Assembly (NCBI GenBank): GCA_033064195.1
Contig: JARBJD010000553.1
Location: 1 to 34,021 of the forward strand
Source: Blattamonas nauphoetae
Taxonomy: Eukaryota > Preaxostyla > Oxymonadida
DNA: 34,021 nucleotides
Reading direction: 5' to 3'
Of the stretch, positions 8,613 to 17,952 are shown one piece after another. The position numbers were made by a program, and so were the translations under genes. The notes below the pieces were generated by a model, which worked only from the letters and a program-made list of their open reading frames with translations, was not told the DNA's origin and made no database searches. Position 1 is the stretch's first letter. Every line of letters begins with the position of its first letter.

Positions 8613-9491
8613 ATGAAAGATCAAACAGAAATGAGTCGACAAAAATACAATTCACAAATGATTGAGAAAATGATTGATCACAATCTCTCGACAACCAACG
8701 AGAATTCGGCAGTGATCGACTCACTACAGAAGACAACAGAAGCACACAAGACAGCGATATCTTCAATTCAGAAAGTGGTGAGCACAAATGGATCAATCAC
8801 GACACCAGAAATTGGAGGATTGATCAATGTGAATGGAGCGAAGTGGAACATATCAGAGGGATCACTTCCGAAGTATCCTGGAACCTATCCGGCTTCAACA
8901 TTTAAGTCTGGCATATCAATCTCACAATCGATTTCAGAAACCTCAGGAATTCAGTTCAATGGTGATGGCATCGCAATGTGGTCACCGTGTGATTCACCAG
9001 CATTGTATTACTACGATGAGGACACTGGTTCAGGAGTATTTTCAATATCACCAACAGGAAGTTTTTCTCAGTTGTCAGACAGAAGAGTGAAAAGAAATAT
9101 TGAACCATACCCTGATGTTCTTGAGCAACTGAATAAAGTTGAAATCGTACGCTACCAATTCAACACATTCGACTCGAAGATCAACAAAGTCACGAAGCAA
9201 ATCGAGAACGAAACCAATGAAGAACACTTGAAGAACTGCAAAGAGAAATGTGAATGCCTGAAGAAGGAAAGTGAGAAGAAACACATTGGTGTGATTGCTC
9301 AACAGATCCAAGAAATATTCCATGAAGTCGTGAATGATTCGAATCCAGACTGTCTTCAAGTTGATTATGCAGAACTCTCTTGCTTCTGTATCAAAGCCAT
9401 TCAGGAACTGAGTAATATTGTCGGACATCAACAGACACTCATCAATGAACTCATACAAAAATATAATTCACTGATCAATATTCCAACATGA
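8613..9491 (+). CDS. Fibre-like protein with C-terminal S74 intramolecular chaperone domain
   Basis: This is a 292-residue protein. The first ~60 residues look helical. A glycine- and serine-rich middle (about 60-150) looks like a fibre shaft or beta region. From about residue 155, SDRRVKRNIEP begins a Peptidase_S74 domain, which continues through KKHIGVIAQQIQEIF and VDYAELSCFCIKAIQEL; a short coiled coil follows. In phage tailspikes and in MRF/Myrf proteins this domain trimerises the protein and cuts itself off just before the serine of the S(D/K)xRxK motif. By analogy this would be a trimeric virion spike or fibre. About 25 residues between the two domain halves are an extra charged, cysteine-containing insert (KNCKEKCECLKKE). 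It is the only virion-type gene on this strand and begins 20 bp inside the left TIR boundary. Confidence 0.82.
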   Translation: MKDQTEMSRQKYNSQMIEKMIDHNLSTTNENSAVIDSLQKTTEAHKTAISSIQKVVSTNGSITTPEIGGLINVNGAKWNISEGSLPKYPGTYPASTFKSGISISQSISETSGIQFNGDGIAMWSPCDSPALYYYDEDTGSGVFSISPTGSFSQLSDRRVKRNIEPYPDVLEQLNKVEIVRYQFNTFDSKINKVTKQIENETNEEHLKNCKEKCECLKKESEKKHIGVIAQQIQEIFHEVVNDSNPDCLQVDYAELSCFCIKAIQELSNIVGHQQTLINELIQKYNSLINIPT

Positions 9492-9615
9492 GATCAACCA
9501 GAAATTCATAGTACTCTTTGATTATTTTTCCATTGATTGACTCTTTAGTTTTCATCTCGATTGGCTCACCAGAACTGTCTTTGAACCAGATCTTCACAAT
9601 TGATTGTCGAGTAGT

Positions 9616-9885
9616 TTATTCCCACTTCTTTCGCTTCGCGATCTGTTCATTACAGAAAGCAACAAATGAGTCATTGAATGCATCAGTCTGAATCCAATCA
9701 CCATGGATTGTGATGTGCTGAGGAATGTCTTTTGAAATGACTGTCGATGCAGCATCACTTTCTTCTTTCACATGAATGAGTTTGCAGTCAAGGAAGTGAA
9801 CATATTTTTGTTTTCTAGAATTGGTAAAATCCGGAGGGAGTTGAGCAGTGTGAGAATTTTGAATTGAGAAATAACGCTTGACCAT
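9616..9885 (-). CDS. Small Polinton protein, unknown
   Basis: This is an 89-residue protein (MVKRYFSIQNSHT). It has no recognisable domain, signal peptide or membrane segment, and is mixed alpha/beta in appearance. It starts 10 bp below a TTTTATTTTTGTA element and lies just downstream of the capsid gene on the same strand, so a small virion or assembly role is possible but not shown. Confidence 0.6.
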   Translation of the reverse strand: MVKRYFSIQNSHTAQLPPDFTNSRKQKYVHFLDCKLIHVKEESDAASTVISKDIPQHITIHGDWIQTDAFNDSFVAFCNEQIAKRKKWE

Positions 9886-9895
9886 CTTGGTTTTC

Positions 9896-9908
9896 TACAA
9901 AAATAAAA
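9896..9908 (-). promoter_or_regulatory. T-rich element before the 89-residue protein gene
   Basis: On the minus strand it reads TTTTATTTTTGTA, 10 bp before the ATG. Confidence 0.5.
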
Positions 9909-9959
9909 TATCATATTTGATTTAGTAAAATGACTTCGTCATTCTAGAAATGCTTTGCA

Positions 9960-11675
9960 TTAATATCCTCTCTTCACTTCTTCATATGCTTCTTGGAGTC
10001 GACGATCAATGACATATCGCACTCGTGGTTGTCCATTCTCAATCCAGAACAACCAGTATGTTGCCTGATGTAGTGCGAGAATTGGTGGAGGAGGACCATC
10101 TTTGGTTGATGTGAAATATGGATCAAGTTCTCCCTGATTGATTGGTGTTCCTCTGTAGACAATGTTGACTGATTCTGCTGTTGAAATACCTCCTTCACCA
10201 CCAGCGATTTCACTTCGATCTGTTGGAACCATAAATGTGAAACAAGTAGCATCAGTTGCAGCTCTACTTCTCACTTTTGTAAAGTCTTGTCCATGATAGT
10301 GATACGTGATGTGACGAGAAGCACATATTGAATTCTCAAACTCTTCGGTTGCTGAACAGCCAATGAAATCACCATTCACCATCACCATTTGATAAAACTC
10401 TGGCGAGATTGATGACATTGGGAAATTAGGGAAGTTGGATCCAAGCATTTCGAAGTGACCAACATATTGAGGATTTCTGAAGACTGTACATTCATTTGGT
10501 CTTTCTGGGAACAAGCACATGAGATTCATGAGATTGTTGAGTTTGATACTGATGTTTGATCTCACTCCCATTGCATTTGCTTTTGATTGGAATGATTGTG
10601 TGTCAATTCTTTCTGCTTTCAGGACGTACAGAGTCTTTGAATAAGTGTTGATCAGTGATTGTTTTGTTGCATCAGTTATTTGATAGCCGTAGCAAATTGA
10701 TGTGACTTTATCAACTGATGTATTAAGAACAGTCGATGTGGATTTCATGAATAAAGTCTTTGCAACGACTCCATTTGTGCTTTGAAGCTCAAGCATTTGG
10801 TATTGCTGAACCGGATTTCCGATTTGTGTGAATTCCTGCGTCAAAGGAGTGTAATCTCCGTTATGCATTATTTGCATTCGAGATTGACCCACTGTATTCA
10901 ATGCTATATTACCCCCAGATGCAGAATCAGTTGATTCCTGAATATGTTTTCGAATGACAGTTGATGGTCGAATGGGACAATACACAAGTGAATCAGTTGT
11001 TAAATGAAATCTCAAACGTAAATTACCAAAGATCGAATGTGGATATTGATCAAATGTACTCAATGGCAGTAAATTAACAAACGGAATCACCAACGGAATT
11101 GTCATTGTGATTGATGGGGGAAATGGCTTACTGTTTGTGAAAATTGGAGTGTTGTAGAATCCACAGGCACTTGGATCCATTCTCTGAACATTTTCCCAAA
11201 GACTGTAGCAATGCTTCATATTGTTTTTCTCTTCTTGTGACTTGAATGTGTGATACAGAAATGATTCGTGAACATGATTATTCTGGAGTGAATTGTCAAT
11301 AATATTCCCTTGACTATCGACGAGTCTCATGTCTCGAATTGCATCTGATGATGATTTGAATCCGAAGAACATTCCGTACAATCCACCTTCTTCAATGGTA
11401 AGTGTCTCCGTAGGCTTGGTTACTGAAACAGTGATAGTTAGATCGATACGCAGATGACTCTTCGAAAACTCAGTCACATCATGTCCGTCATAGCACAATG
11501 GAACTTCAATCTCATCTGTGATTCTGCACGGCATTGGAGGATTTGTTGGATGCACTTCTTGGATGGAATAGACATGAGGTTCTGAATCCCACTGTTTTGG
11601 CATGTATGATTGGACTTCGATTTGCTCAATTAATGTTGATGTTGGTTTGGATTGATTTGCTCTGATACTTCTCAT
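9960..11675 (-). CDS. Major-capsid-type protein (Polinton)
   Basis: This is a 571-residue protein in one open frame. Its size fits double-jelly-roll major capsid proteins, and it lies in the virion gene block next to the other virion genes. It is paralogous to the split gene at 11722-17578. Both share an N-terminal block (IPLxxxxDVxxxxxSHL type, then FVGLK/FFGFK with a following DLRL/DLTV segment), a GNLRLRF/GDLKLSV block, and a C-terminal signature (PPPPILALHQATYWL against PPAPILATTATTWW followed by PRVRY/PKVEY). No transmembrane segment or signal is seen. The call rests on size, position and paralogy; I cannot confirm the fold by eye. It looks whole. The start follows TTTTTTATTTTTCTATAAATG. 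Confidence 0.65.
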   Translation of the reverse strand: MRSIRANQSKPTSTLIEQIEVQSYMPKQWDSEPHVYSIQEVHPTNPPMPCRITDEIEVPLCYDGHDVTEFSKSHLRIDLTITVSVTKPTETLTIEEGGLYGMFFGFKSSSDAIRDMRLVDSQGNIIDNSLQNNHVHESFLYHTFKSQEEKNNMKHCYSLWENVQRMDPSACGFYNTPIFTNSKPFPPSITMTIPLVIPFVNLLPLSTFDQYPHSIFGNLRLRFHLTTDSLVYCPIRPSTVIRKHIQESTDSASGGNIALNTVGQSRMQIMHNGDYTPLTQEFTQIGNPVQQYQMLELQSTNGVVAKTLFMKSTSTVLNTSVDKVTSICYGYQITDATKQSLINTYSKTLYVLKAERIDTQSFQSKANAMGVRSNISIKLNNLMNLMCLFPERPNECTVFRNPQYVGHFEMLGSNFPNFPMSSISPEFYQMVMVNGDFIGCSATEEFENSICASRHITYHYHGQDFTKVRSRAATDATCFTFMVPTDRSEIAGGEGGISTAESVNIVYRGTPINQGELDPYFTSTKDGPPPPILALHQATYWLFWIENGQPRVRYVIDRRLQEAYEEVKRGY

Positions 11676-11677
11676 TT

Positions 11678-11693
11678 ATAGAAAAATAAAAAA
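11678..11693 (-). promoter_or_regulatory. T-rich element before the capsid gene
   Basis: On the minus strand it reads TTTTTTATTTTTCTAT, directly followed by AAATG, so TAAATG overlaps the start codon. Confidence 0.6.
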
Positions 11694-11721
11694 TACAATA
11701 TCATTATTTTCTTTTACTGTT

Positions 11722-12842
11722 TTATGATTTCGGTATTCCAAGTTCCTTGTGCAATGCTTTCAATGTGTGATTTGGATAGTACTCAACTTTAGGTTCGTCA
11801 TTTACGAATCGTAAGACCCACCATGTGGTTGCTGTTGTTGCTAGTATCGGTGCGGGAGGATGAGTAAATGTTGTCATATCACCACCACTTTGACTTGGGT
11901 TGTATACATTGTAGTATGTGTCAATATTGCCTTGATAGATGGGTTGAGATCTCAAAGTGACTGGAACATTTTGACCTTTGGAACTGATTGAATCGTTGCA
12001 GTTCGTTGGGCATCCACTTCTCTGGGTTGAGAAGCATAAAAGAAAATCTGTATTGTCATGAATCGGACGTACTCTTGTCATCGTTTCACCAGGATATGTG
12101 CCATCACCAGTGAGTTTATCTTCAACGAGAGAATCCGCCAGTGATCGCTCCAAATCATCTGGAGCAGTGAGGTATGCATCGAGATTGAGAGTTGACAATG
12201 CAAATTGATAGAAGCGAGCTCCAATTGTTGTTGTAGGTTGTTCTGGATAGTATTTGTTGAGTAGATTCACTTGGATGTTCTTCTGCATTGGATTGTGGAA
12301 GCAAGTGACTTCATTGTCGTAATGTCTAAACAGGAGCATAATATCCTTGGCATTAACGAGAACCATTTGCTGAGTACAATCAATACCTGATGGAGTAGGT
12401 GTCTTCTGAAATGGATAGAATGATATCTTCTCAGCTGGAATTGTTCCAGGACGATTCTGATACATCTGCTTCAGATTCTCTTTTGCGATATTTTTCATCT
12501 GGTATCCAGCACTCATACAATACACATCATCAATGCGATAATCCATAATGTTTAGAGAAATGTACTGATCCACATATTCAGGTTCTTTTGTGACAGTTCC
12601 AGCTGAATTATAAACAATATCTTGAGTTACAGTTGGTTGCAGAAATGATTGACCAATTTGAACGAAATTCTTTGTGGATGAAGTAACGAGATTGTTAAAG
12701 AAATATGGACGATGCTGGATACAGTTGAGAATTGACTCTTTTATCTTTGGTGCTGCTGCGGATCCATTAACGATTGACGATAGGGTATCTTTCAAAGTGA
12801 GTTCAGGATTTACAGAACAACAAACGAATGCATCTGAGTGTT
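11722..12842 (-). pseudogene. Capsid paralogue, 3' part, cut by a transposon
   Basis: This is the C-terminal portion of a second, divergent major-capsid-type gene. It includes IQVNLLNKYYP, PTNCNDSISSKGQNVPVTL and the family C-terminal signature PPAPILATTATTWWVLRF. The other portion lies at 16488-17578. They are separated by the 12843-16487 transposon. The frame here is otherwise long and open. The gene ends GIPKS, 46 bp before the start of the first capsid gene, so the two capsid genes were neighbours. Confidence 0.7.
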
Positions 12843-12873
12843 TTTTTTCGAGACTCGACCCCCTCTTTTTTTG
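12843..12873 (+). repeat. Left TIR of the 3.6 kb transposon
   Basis: TTTTTTCGAGACTCGACCCCC followed by TCTTTTTTTG mirrors 16458-16487. Confidence 0.85.
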
Positions 12874-13112
12874 ACACAATCCGACTTATTCCATATTGAT
12901 CAAGAAGTGAGAGGTGGGAAAAGTTTAGTTTTTCAATAGTTCGGGTTGCTGGGTTACACCAGTTTTATCTTTTGGGTGGATCACGTCAATTCTGAAATTG
13001 TCCAGCGATCTCAATTCACCTCAATGAAATTAGTATAAATGATGAACAAAAGGACGATAGAATCAGTAGTAACAATGGAAAGAACTCTTCGCAGCATGAT
13101 CTTCCTTCTCTA

Positions 13113-13689
13113 CAGGGTGGCCCAGAAGTAGTCTAACCCTATGGGTCGATCACTTCTCGTCGAACAAATGGGTGAGAATTTTTGATATCGTAAAAAAGAT
13201 CAAATACCCTTCTTCGAATCTCGTCTCATCACACAGCTGAGACATACATTGTCCATTCTCAAAGACTCGTTGGAGACACCATTCGATGTCATTCTCGTGA
13301 AATTAGACTAAACACTGACAAGACAGATTATTCTCGTTTTCTGATTCGGATTCTCGTACTTGTTTATGATCTCAAAAATTCTCACCCAAATTCCGTTGAC
13401 ACCAATCGTCTTTCTCCTCACTACAATGCTTCTTAATTTCACTTCTTTTCTTTTCACCACTGTTTCGTTGATCAACAATCCTTGTCCGCTCAAGAAAGGA
13501 GTGTTCAAAAAACGGAGTCAGTCCCGTTTCATGAGATCCATCGAGACTACAGTCGAGGAAGCACTTGTGAAATGAAAAGAAGGGAAATTTTGAAGCATAG
13601 GAAAGAAGAGAAAGACGATTGGGGTCAATTGCGCAAGATCGAAGAAAAGTGATCGACCCATACGGTTAGACTACTTCTGGGCCACCCTG
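13113..13689. mobile_element. Mariner-type MITE, 577 bp, TA duplications
   Basis: CAGGGTGGCCCAGAAGTAGTCTAACC on the left has its mirror on the right, with TA at 13111-13112 and 13690-13691. The TIRs match almost perfectly for about 45 bp (TATGGGTCGATCACTT included). No transposase is present. Its ends are related to, but distinct from, the CAGGGTGAGCC family elsewhere in the window. Confidence 0.9.
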
Positions 13690-13879
13690 TAAATCACTCT
13701 CTGGTGCCTTATGTCACTTGTGGTTTTCTGTTCACTCATTTTGCTTTCATTACTGCTGGTGTTGTTGGGTCTGAAATAATAGATGAGGTGGGCTGAATGC
13801 GTAGAGCTAGAATCAGTGTACTGACTTAGATTTGGAGAGGGAGGAGGGACAGGTGTGTGGAGAAACAGATTTGAAGAGG

Positions 13880-14275
13880 CGGAAAGATTGGGATGAGCAG
13901 AGTGGGAGCAACGAGTGGGATGAGCAGAGTGAACGGACAAAGTGGGATGAACAGAGTGGGAGCAACGAGTGGGATGAACAGAGTGGGAGCAACGAGTGGG
14001 ATGGGCAGAGTGGGAGCAACAAGTGGGATGGGCAGAGTGAACGGACAAAGTGGGATGAACAGAGTGGGAGCAACGAGTGGGATGGGCAGAGTGGGAGCAA
14101 CGAGTGGGATGAACAGAGTGGGAGCAACGAGTGGGATAGGCAGAGTGGGAGCAACGAGTGGGATAGGCAGAGTGGGAGCAACGAGTGGGATGAACAGAGT
14201 GGGAGCAACGAGTGGGATAGGCAGAGTGGGAGCAACGAGTGGGATAGGCAGAGTGGGAGCAACGAGTGGGATAGG
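13880..14275 (+). repeat. 27-bp minisatellite, about 14 units
   Basis: The unit is close to GTGGGATGAACAGAGTGGGAG followed by CAACGA, with variants (GAGCAG, GGGCAG, ATAGGCAG; AACGGACAAA replacing GGGAGCAACG). The period is a multiple of three and the unit lacks stops in most frames, so long spurious frames appear on both strands (NEWDEQSGS nonapeptides on plus, LPLCSSHSL on minus). Confidence 0.92.
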
Positions 14276-15684
14276 TTGTGTTGGATGTGCGATGGGTGAA
14301 CTGGGTGAATAGTTGCAGAACAGAAACATCAACAGCATCGCAATCCTTGTTTGTCTCTATTTGTTCGATGGATCACTGGACTGATGGGAACGGAGTGTTC
14401 GGGTGCGAGAGAGGAGTTGGAGTAGGCAGTGGATTCAGAAGTGGATATGGGAGGAGTGGTGGTTGTGGGAGAATGGAAACAGTGACGTGGTAGATGAGTC
14501 TGAGTTGTGTGAGCGGTGGTTGAAGTAGGCCACGGTTGAGAGGGGTGTGTCGAAAGAGGTTAGTGTCACAGACTCTCTCATCGAATTGTTGCAATCAGCC
14601 TCAACGAAGGGACAAACAGACTCAGTCCCACATGAATCACGACAACTTTCACCGCCACTGTTGTTCAAAACTCTTCCTTCTGCGTCATTTGCTATGAGAC
14701 ATGATGAAGAACGACCAAGATGATTTTGCACTGATAGCTGTCATGTCCTTTGTCGGATTGAAGTGGCGTACATGAGCGATTTGGATGGTGAAGGAGAGAG
14801 GGAAGAGAGTTGAAGTCGGAGGAGAGAAGGAGTTGAGTGAGGGACGAACGACAGCGACTGTGGCATGGAACTGCTTTTGGACAGTGGAAACACCATGATC
14901 GGAGGTGGTGACGCGTAGCCAAACTACAATTCTCGCTCTGTGCCACAGTGGTGATGTTGGCGAGTGTAGAGCTGGACGGACACGACAACCAAGAGATCTC
15001 GTGCTGGTAGTACGAGAGGGAGGAATGCAGTGGAATCCCGAACACTCTCGACGAGAGTGTTGCCAACCTGTTGAAGTTTAGTGTGTAGCCCTGAGCTTGC
15101 CTGGAAGCGACACGTAGTTGTACAACGCATTGTGAAGGATGAAACTGAAGAATGTCCAGATCGGAGTGTAGTCGGGCTATTGTTGAAAGAAAGTGAGGGA
15201 CGATATTCAGGGTGGTGTCACGGCGACATTGATTGGATGGAAGAAAGAAGCAGACTCCTCCGCTGTGATTTGAACAGCATCCACTCACGTCATTCGTCCC
15301 GTCCGACATCGCGGTTTCTCGTCTTCTCCCCTCACCCGAAATCCAGCAGGGAGAGCGTGTTTGTGTCCGAGTGTGAATGTTGTTTCTGTTGTGGGGAGTA
15401 CGGTTCAGGAATCATCGAATAACATATGAATTGGCACGAAGAGAGATGAAATGATCGTGTATCATCACTCCTATTCGCATTGATGGCTCATTTCAGAACT
15501 TGAATGGTGATCGTCGAAATGTTTTGGTGATTCCAACCTGAATATTGAGAGGATGACAAGTATTAGTAAGAAGGTAATGAATTAGACAGAATAGGTGTTG
15601 TAATCACGATCTTTGGAGGCAATGCGTGATAGAGTCGATGAATGAACAAAACGAATGCGTGACAGTTCAAATGGCTGATATGCT
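14276..15684. other. Core of the 3.6 kb transposon, no recognised gene
   Basis: Frames are open on both strands because the sequence is GC-richer. The plus frame at 15081-15422 (MCSPELAWKRHVVVQRIVKDE, ending GSGIIE) looks somewhat protein-like, with a cysteine-rich end. The long minus frame over 14692-15309 (Ser/Cys/His-rich) looks like an antisense shadow. I cannot assign either. Confidence 0.35.
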
Positions 15685-16140
15685 TCAATGATCATCATAT
15701 TTCTCTATTGAACGAGTAAGATGTTCTTGTATCAATTGCTGCAGACCATCTGGCGAGCCAAACTTTGCGATATGGTCCATGTTTCGAAGAAGTTGTTGAA
15801 TGTGTTTTGGAGAGCAATTGTTAGGGTGGCATTCGAGATAAACACAGACTACGACGGACTTAAACCATTTTGATGTCCATTCAATTGGTATCTGATTGAT
15901 GTCGAGAGATAGTTTGATAGTATTCATAGACCTGCTGTTCATCAAGCAGGAATCGTGAAGAATGTAATTGTGTGAGGGAAGATGTCGTGATGACTTGGAG
16001 ACTAACGTTGTTCTTCCAGAAGATGACAGTCTAAAGATGTTTGTGTTCGATTCAAAAGAGGGATGGCGAAGATTCTTCTTGAATGAAAACAATGCTGAAA
16101 TAGGAGAATGCAGAAGTGAAAATGACTCTAGAACTGACAA
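15685..16140 (-). CDS. Possible small protein gene in the 3.6 kb transposon
   Basis: This is an open frame of 151 codons with protein-like composition in its second half (IPIEWTSKWFKSVVVCVYLE, then PKHIQQLLRNMDHIAKFG and LQQLIQEHLTRSIEKY, which look helical). The first half is Ser-rich and less convincing, so the real start may lie further in. I know no match. It could be a fragment of a captured gene or of the element's own protein. Confidence 0.35.
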   Translation of the reverse strand: MSVLESFSLLHSPISALFSFKKNLRHPSFESNTNIFRLSSSGRTTLVSKSSRHLPSHNYILHDSCLMNSRSMNTIKLSLDINQIPIEWTSKWFKSVVVCVYLECHPNNCSPKHIQQLLRNMDHIAKFGSPDGLQQLIQEHLTRSIEKYDDH

Positions 16141-16457
16141 GATACACTTTTTACAGTCATTGAGATACCGTCTTATGATAGCTAATTCCTACTAGTACCA
16201 GTGTATGATCTTCTCAGTAGTGTCGTGATGGATCACGTAACGTGCGAAGAATCAATGACATCGAGACCACAGATATGGACAAGAGACAGGTTCACGCACC
16301 AAATCGATGACAAGACATCGAATTATCGTCTCCATCAAGATCGAGCTGTTTTTAAAGTAAATTGTGGGTTCGATCTAGCCAGACACTTGGATACGAAATT
16401 ACAGAGATTTTCCCAGTCAGAGGTGTAATGGGAAAATATTAGATGTCGATTGAGCAA

Positions 16458-16487
16458 ATAAAAAAGGGGGGTCGAGTCTCGAAAAAA
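16458..16487 (-). repeat. Right TIR of the 3.6 kb transposon
   Basis: AAAAAAGGGGGGTCGAGTCTCGAAAAAA mirrors the left end at 12843. Confidence 0.85.
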
Positions 16488-17578
16488 CGACCTCATCTTC
16501 ATTCATGTGTACAGGGTGAGCCAAAAGTAACCTTCATCCCACAATTGTGTTTTTATGTCATCTTTTCGAAAACAAACATCAAATAGAGATCGTTGTCGCT
16601 ATACTGTTTGCTCACCACCTCATTCACTGATTTCTTTCTAATCAACTTCAGTGCAGTGTACGAATGAAGTCAGATCGTTCGCATGTCCCGATTTCTGACA
16701 AAAAACGAACGAGAATTCAGTTAAGCTTTAATGATCACTCTCTTCATATTTCACGTCTTGAAACTCTCTTTTTTAACTTTTGTCGAAAAAGGCTTTGATC
16801 GGCCCCTAGAGAAGGTTACTTTTGGCTCACCCTGTACACTGAGTTTCAGATCTCCGAAGAGACATTTTGGATAGTCAGTCATTCCAGAGAAAATGAGAAG
16901 ATCTTCAAGATTAATTGACACACGAATAGGAACATCGATAGTGTCTTGAAACACTCCTGTTCCAGATGTTGTTGTGAAATCAGAAAGTGGAAAATAAACA
17001 CCAGCAACCGATTCATCATGATTCCATGCATTCTGCCAAGGTGTGTGACAATGTTTTCGATTCTCTAATTGACTCTTTGGTTTGATCATATTGTAGATGT
17101 GCGATTCCATTGATACATCATTGTTTGTTGTGCTAATTATTCTTTGATTGTTGTGAAGAACAGTAAGGTCACGAAAGATTGATGCTGAATGCTTGAGTCC
17201 AACGAAGATGAATATCCTCTCATTCATGAACGATCCGATTTTTCCCGCAGTTGTCTTCCAATTATTGAGTTTCAATGTTGCTGTCATTGTGAACGTAATG
17301 AATGAATCATCAATTTGACAAATATCCTGATTACCAGTCAACGGAATGATTATTTCCTGTCCTTTGTAGAAGCGTGAATTTTCTGATGGTTTCAATTCTT
17401 GAATAGAAGTACTGTGTGCTCCATCATTCAGAAGGTAATTGATGTGATGCTCAGACATGAGTTGGTGTTGGATTTGACCGATGTCATCTCGAGTGTACTT
17501 GATTGATCCAGTTGTATTTCCAGTCAATGATGATGCTCCAGTTCTTTTGTTTGTCAGATGTGTTATATGCGAGTTCAT
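16488..17578 (-). pseudogene. Capsid paralogue, 5' part, with a MITE inserted
   Basis: This is the N-terminal portion of the second major-capsid-type gene. It starts MNSHITHLTNKRTGASS at 17578, directly after a TTTTTTTATTTTTGTTAAAATG start context. Blocks shared with the first capsid gene include IFVGLKHSASIFRDLTVLH, HCHTPWQNAWNHD (compare HCYSLWENVQRMD) and CLFGDLKLSV (compare SIFGNLRLRF). Only about 20 bp of capsid sequence lie between the 3.6 kb transposon and the MITE at 16512-16834. The gene is broken by these two insertions. Confidence 0.75.
16512..16834. mobile_element. Mariner-type MITE, 323 bp, TA duplications
   Basis: CAGGGTGAGCCAAAAGTAA has its mirror at the right end, with TA at 16510-16511 and 16835-16836. 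It equals the first ~18 bp of the 5735-7119 element joined to its last 306 bp, without a single difference that I can see. It is thus an internal-deletion derivative of that family. It is inserted in the capsid paralogue. Confidence 0.92.
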
Positions 17579-17580
17579 TT

Positions 17581-17597
17581 TAACAAAAATAAAAAAA
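17581..17597 (-). promoter_or_regulatory. T-rich element before the capsid paralogue
   Basis: On the minus strand TTTTTTTATTTTTGTTA is followed by AAATG. It has the same form as that of the first capsid gene. Confidence 0.6.
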
Positions 17598-17615
17598 CAT
17601 AATTGTTACTTTCAT

Positions 17616-17915
17616 TTACTTTTTCTTTTTTGGTTTCTTCGCTTTCGGTTTCAGCTTTTCTTCTAGTTTCAGTATTTCTCCTCGGAGTTTATTCGCAACT
17701 GCTGTGTTTCCTTCATTCATTGCTTGTTCGTACTGTGCCATCTTTTCTGCATGGATTTGTTGGTCCGATTTCACATCTGGAATCATCTCAACACCTGTCT
17801 GTGCAACCTTCGAAATCAATGGTCCAACAAATGGAATGAGATTCAGAAATGGAGCTCCAACTCTGAGTATGTTTTTGCCAACTGCTGCTAATTTTGATAA
17901 CCAACCTGGTGCCAT
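17616..17915 (-). CDS. Small basic protein, MAPG family, member 1
   Basis: This is a 99-residue protein that starts MAPGWLSKLAAVGKNILRVG. The start is chosen at 17915 because the T-rich element lies directly upstream, although the frame is open further. A hydrophobic or amphipathic N-terminal half (ILRVGAPFLNLIPFVGPLI) is followed by a helical segment and a very basic tail (KPKAKKPKKKK). It resembles in layout small capsid-internal or membrane-active proteins such as adenovirus pVI or pX, but no homology can be shown by eye. The next gene upstream also starts MAPG and has a similar amphipathic head, so the two may be paralogues. Both lie between the capsid paralogue and other virion-type genes. 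Confidence 0.65.
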   Translation of the reverse strand: MAPGWLSKLAAVGKNILRVGAPFLNLIPFVGPLISKVAQTGVEMIPDVKSDQQIHAEKMAQYEQAMNEGNTAVANKLRGEILKLEEKLKPKAKKPKKKK

Positions 17916-17917
17916 TT

Positions 17918-17931
17918 TAGAAAAATAAAAA
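17918..17931 (-). promoter_or_regulatory. T-rich element before MAPG gene 1
   Basis: On the minus strand TTTTTATTTTTCTA is followed by AAATG. It decides the start of the MAPG protein. Confidence 0.6.
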
Positions 17932-17952
17932 TATTCGAATACTAGTGAATGT

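Larger units (their letters stand above)
12843..16487. mobile_element. Nested DNA transposon, 3.6 kb, in the capsid paralogue
   Basis: It is bounded by TTTTTTCGAGACTCGACCCCC and its mirror, 21 bp perfect, plus a T-rich shoulder. No target duplication is visible, so the superfamily stays open. It contains a mariner MITE (13113-13689), a 27-bp minisatellite and a few short open frames, but no recognisable transposase. Its base composition and dinucleotide feel differ from the Polinton, being richer in GAGTGG and CGA. It splits the capsid paralogue. Confidence 0.8.

Noticed and set aside
9075-9458. A 127-codon frame antisense to the S74 gene
   Set aside because: It lies fully within the S74 domain coding region and its composition is that of a complement strand.
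13893-14280. A CRISPR-like array
   Set aside because: There are no spacers of even length; units are contiguous near-identical 27-mers, so it is a minisatellite.
13671-14338. Long repetitive reading frames on both strands (NEWDEQSGS and LPLCSSHSL repeats)
   Set aside because: They are produced by the 27-bp minisatellite, whose unit is a multiple of three and lacks stops in most frames; there are no protein-like flanks.
14692-15309. A 205-codon minus-strand frame in the 3.6 kb transposon
   Set aside because: The Ser/Cys/His-rich composition and overlap with plus-strand frames in GC-richer DNA suggest an antisense shadow; there are no motifs.
16751-17578. Reading the capsid paralogue start as a complete 275-residue gene
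   Set aside because: Its last ~25 codons come from the inserted MITE; the same tail appears in the 5735-7119 element at 7036-7110.
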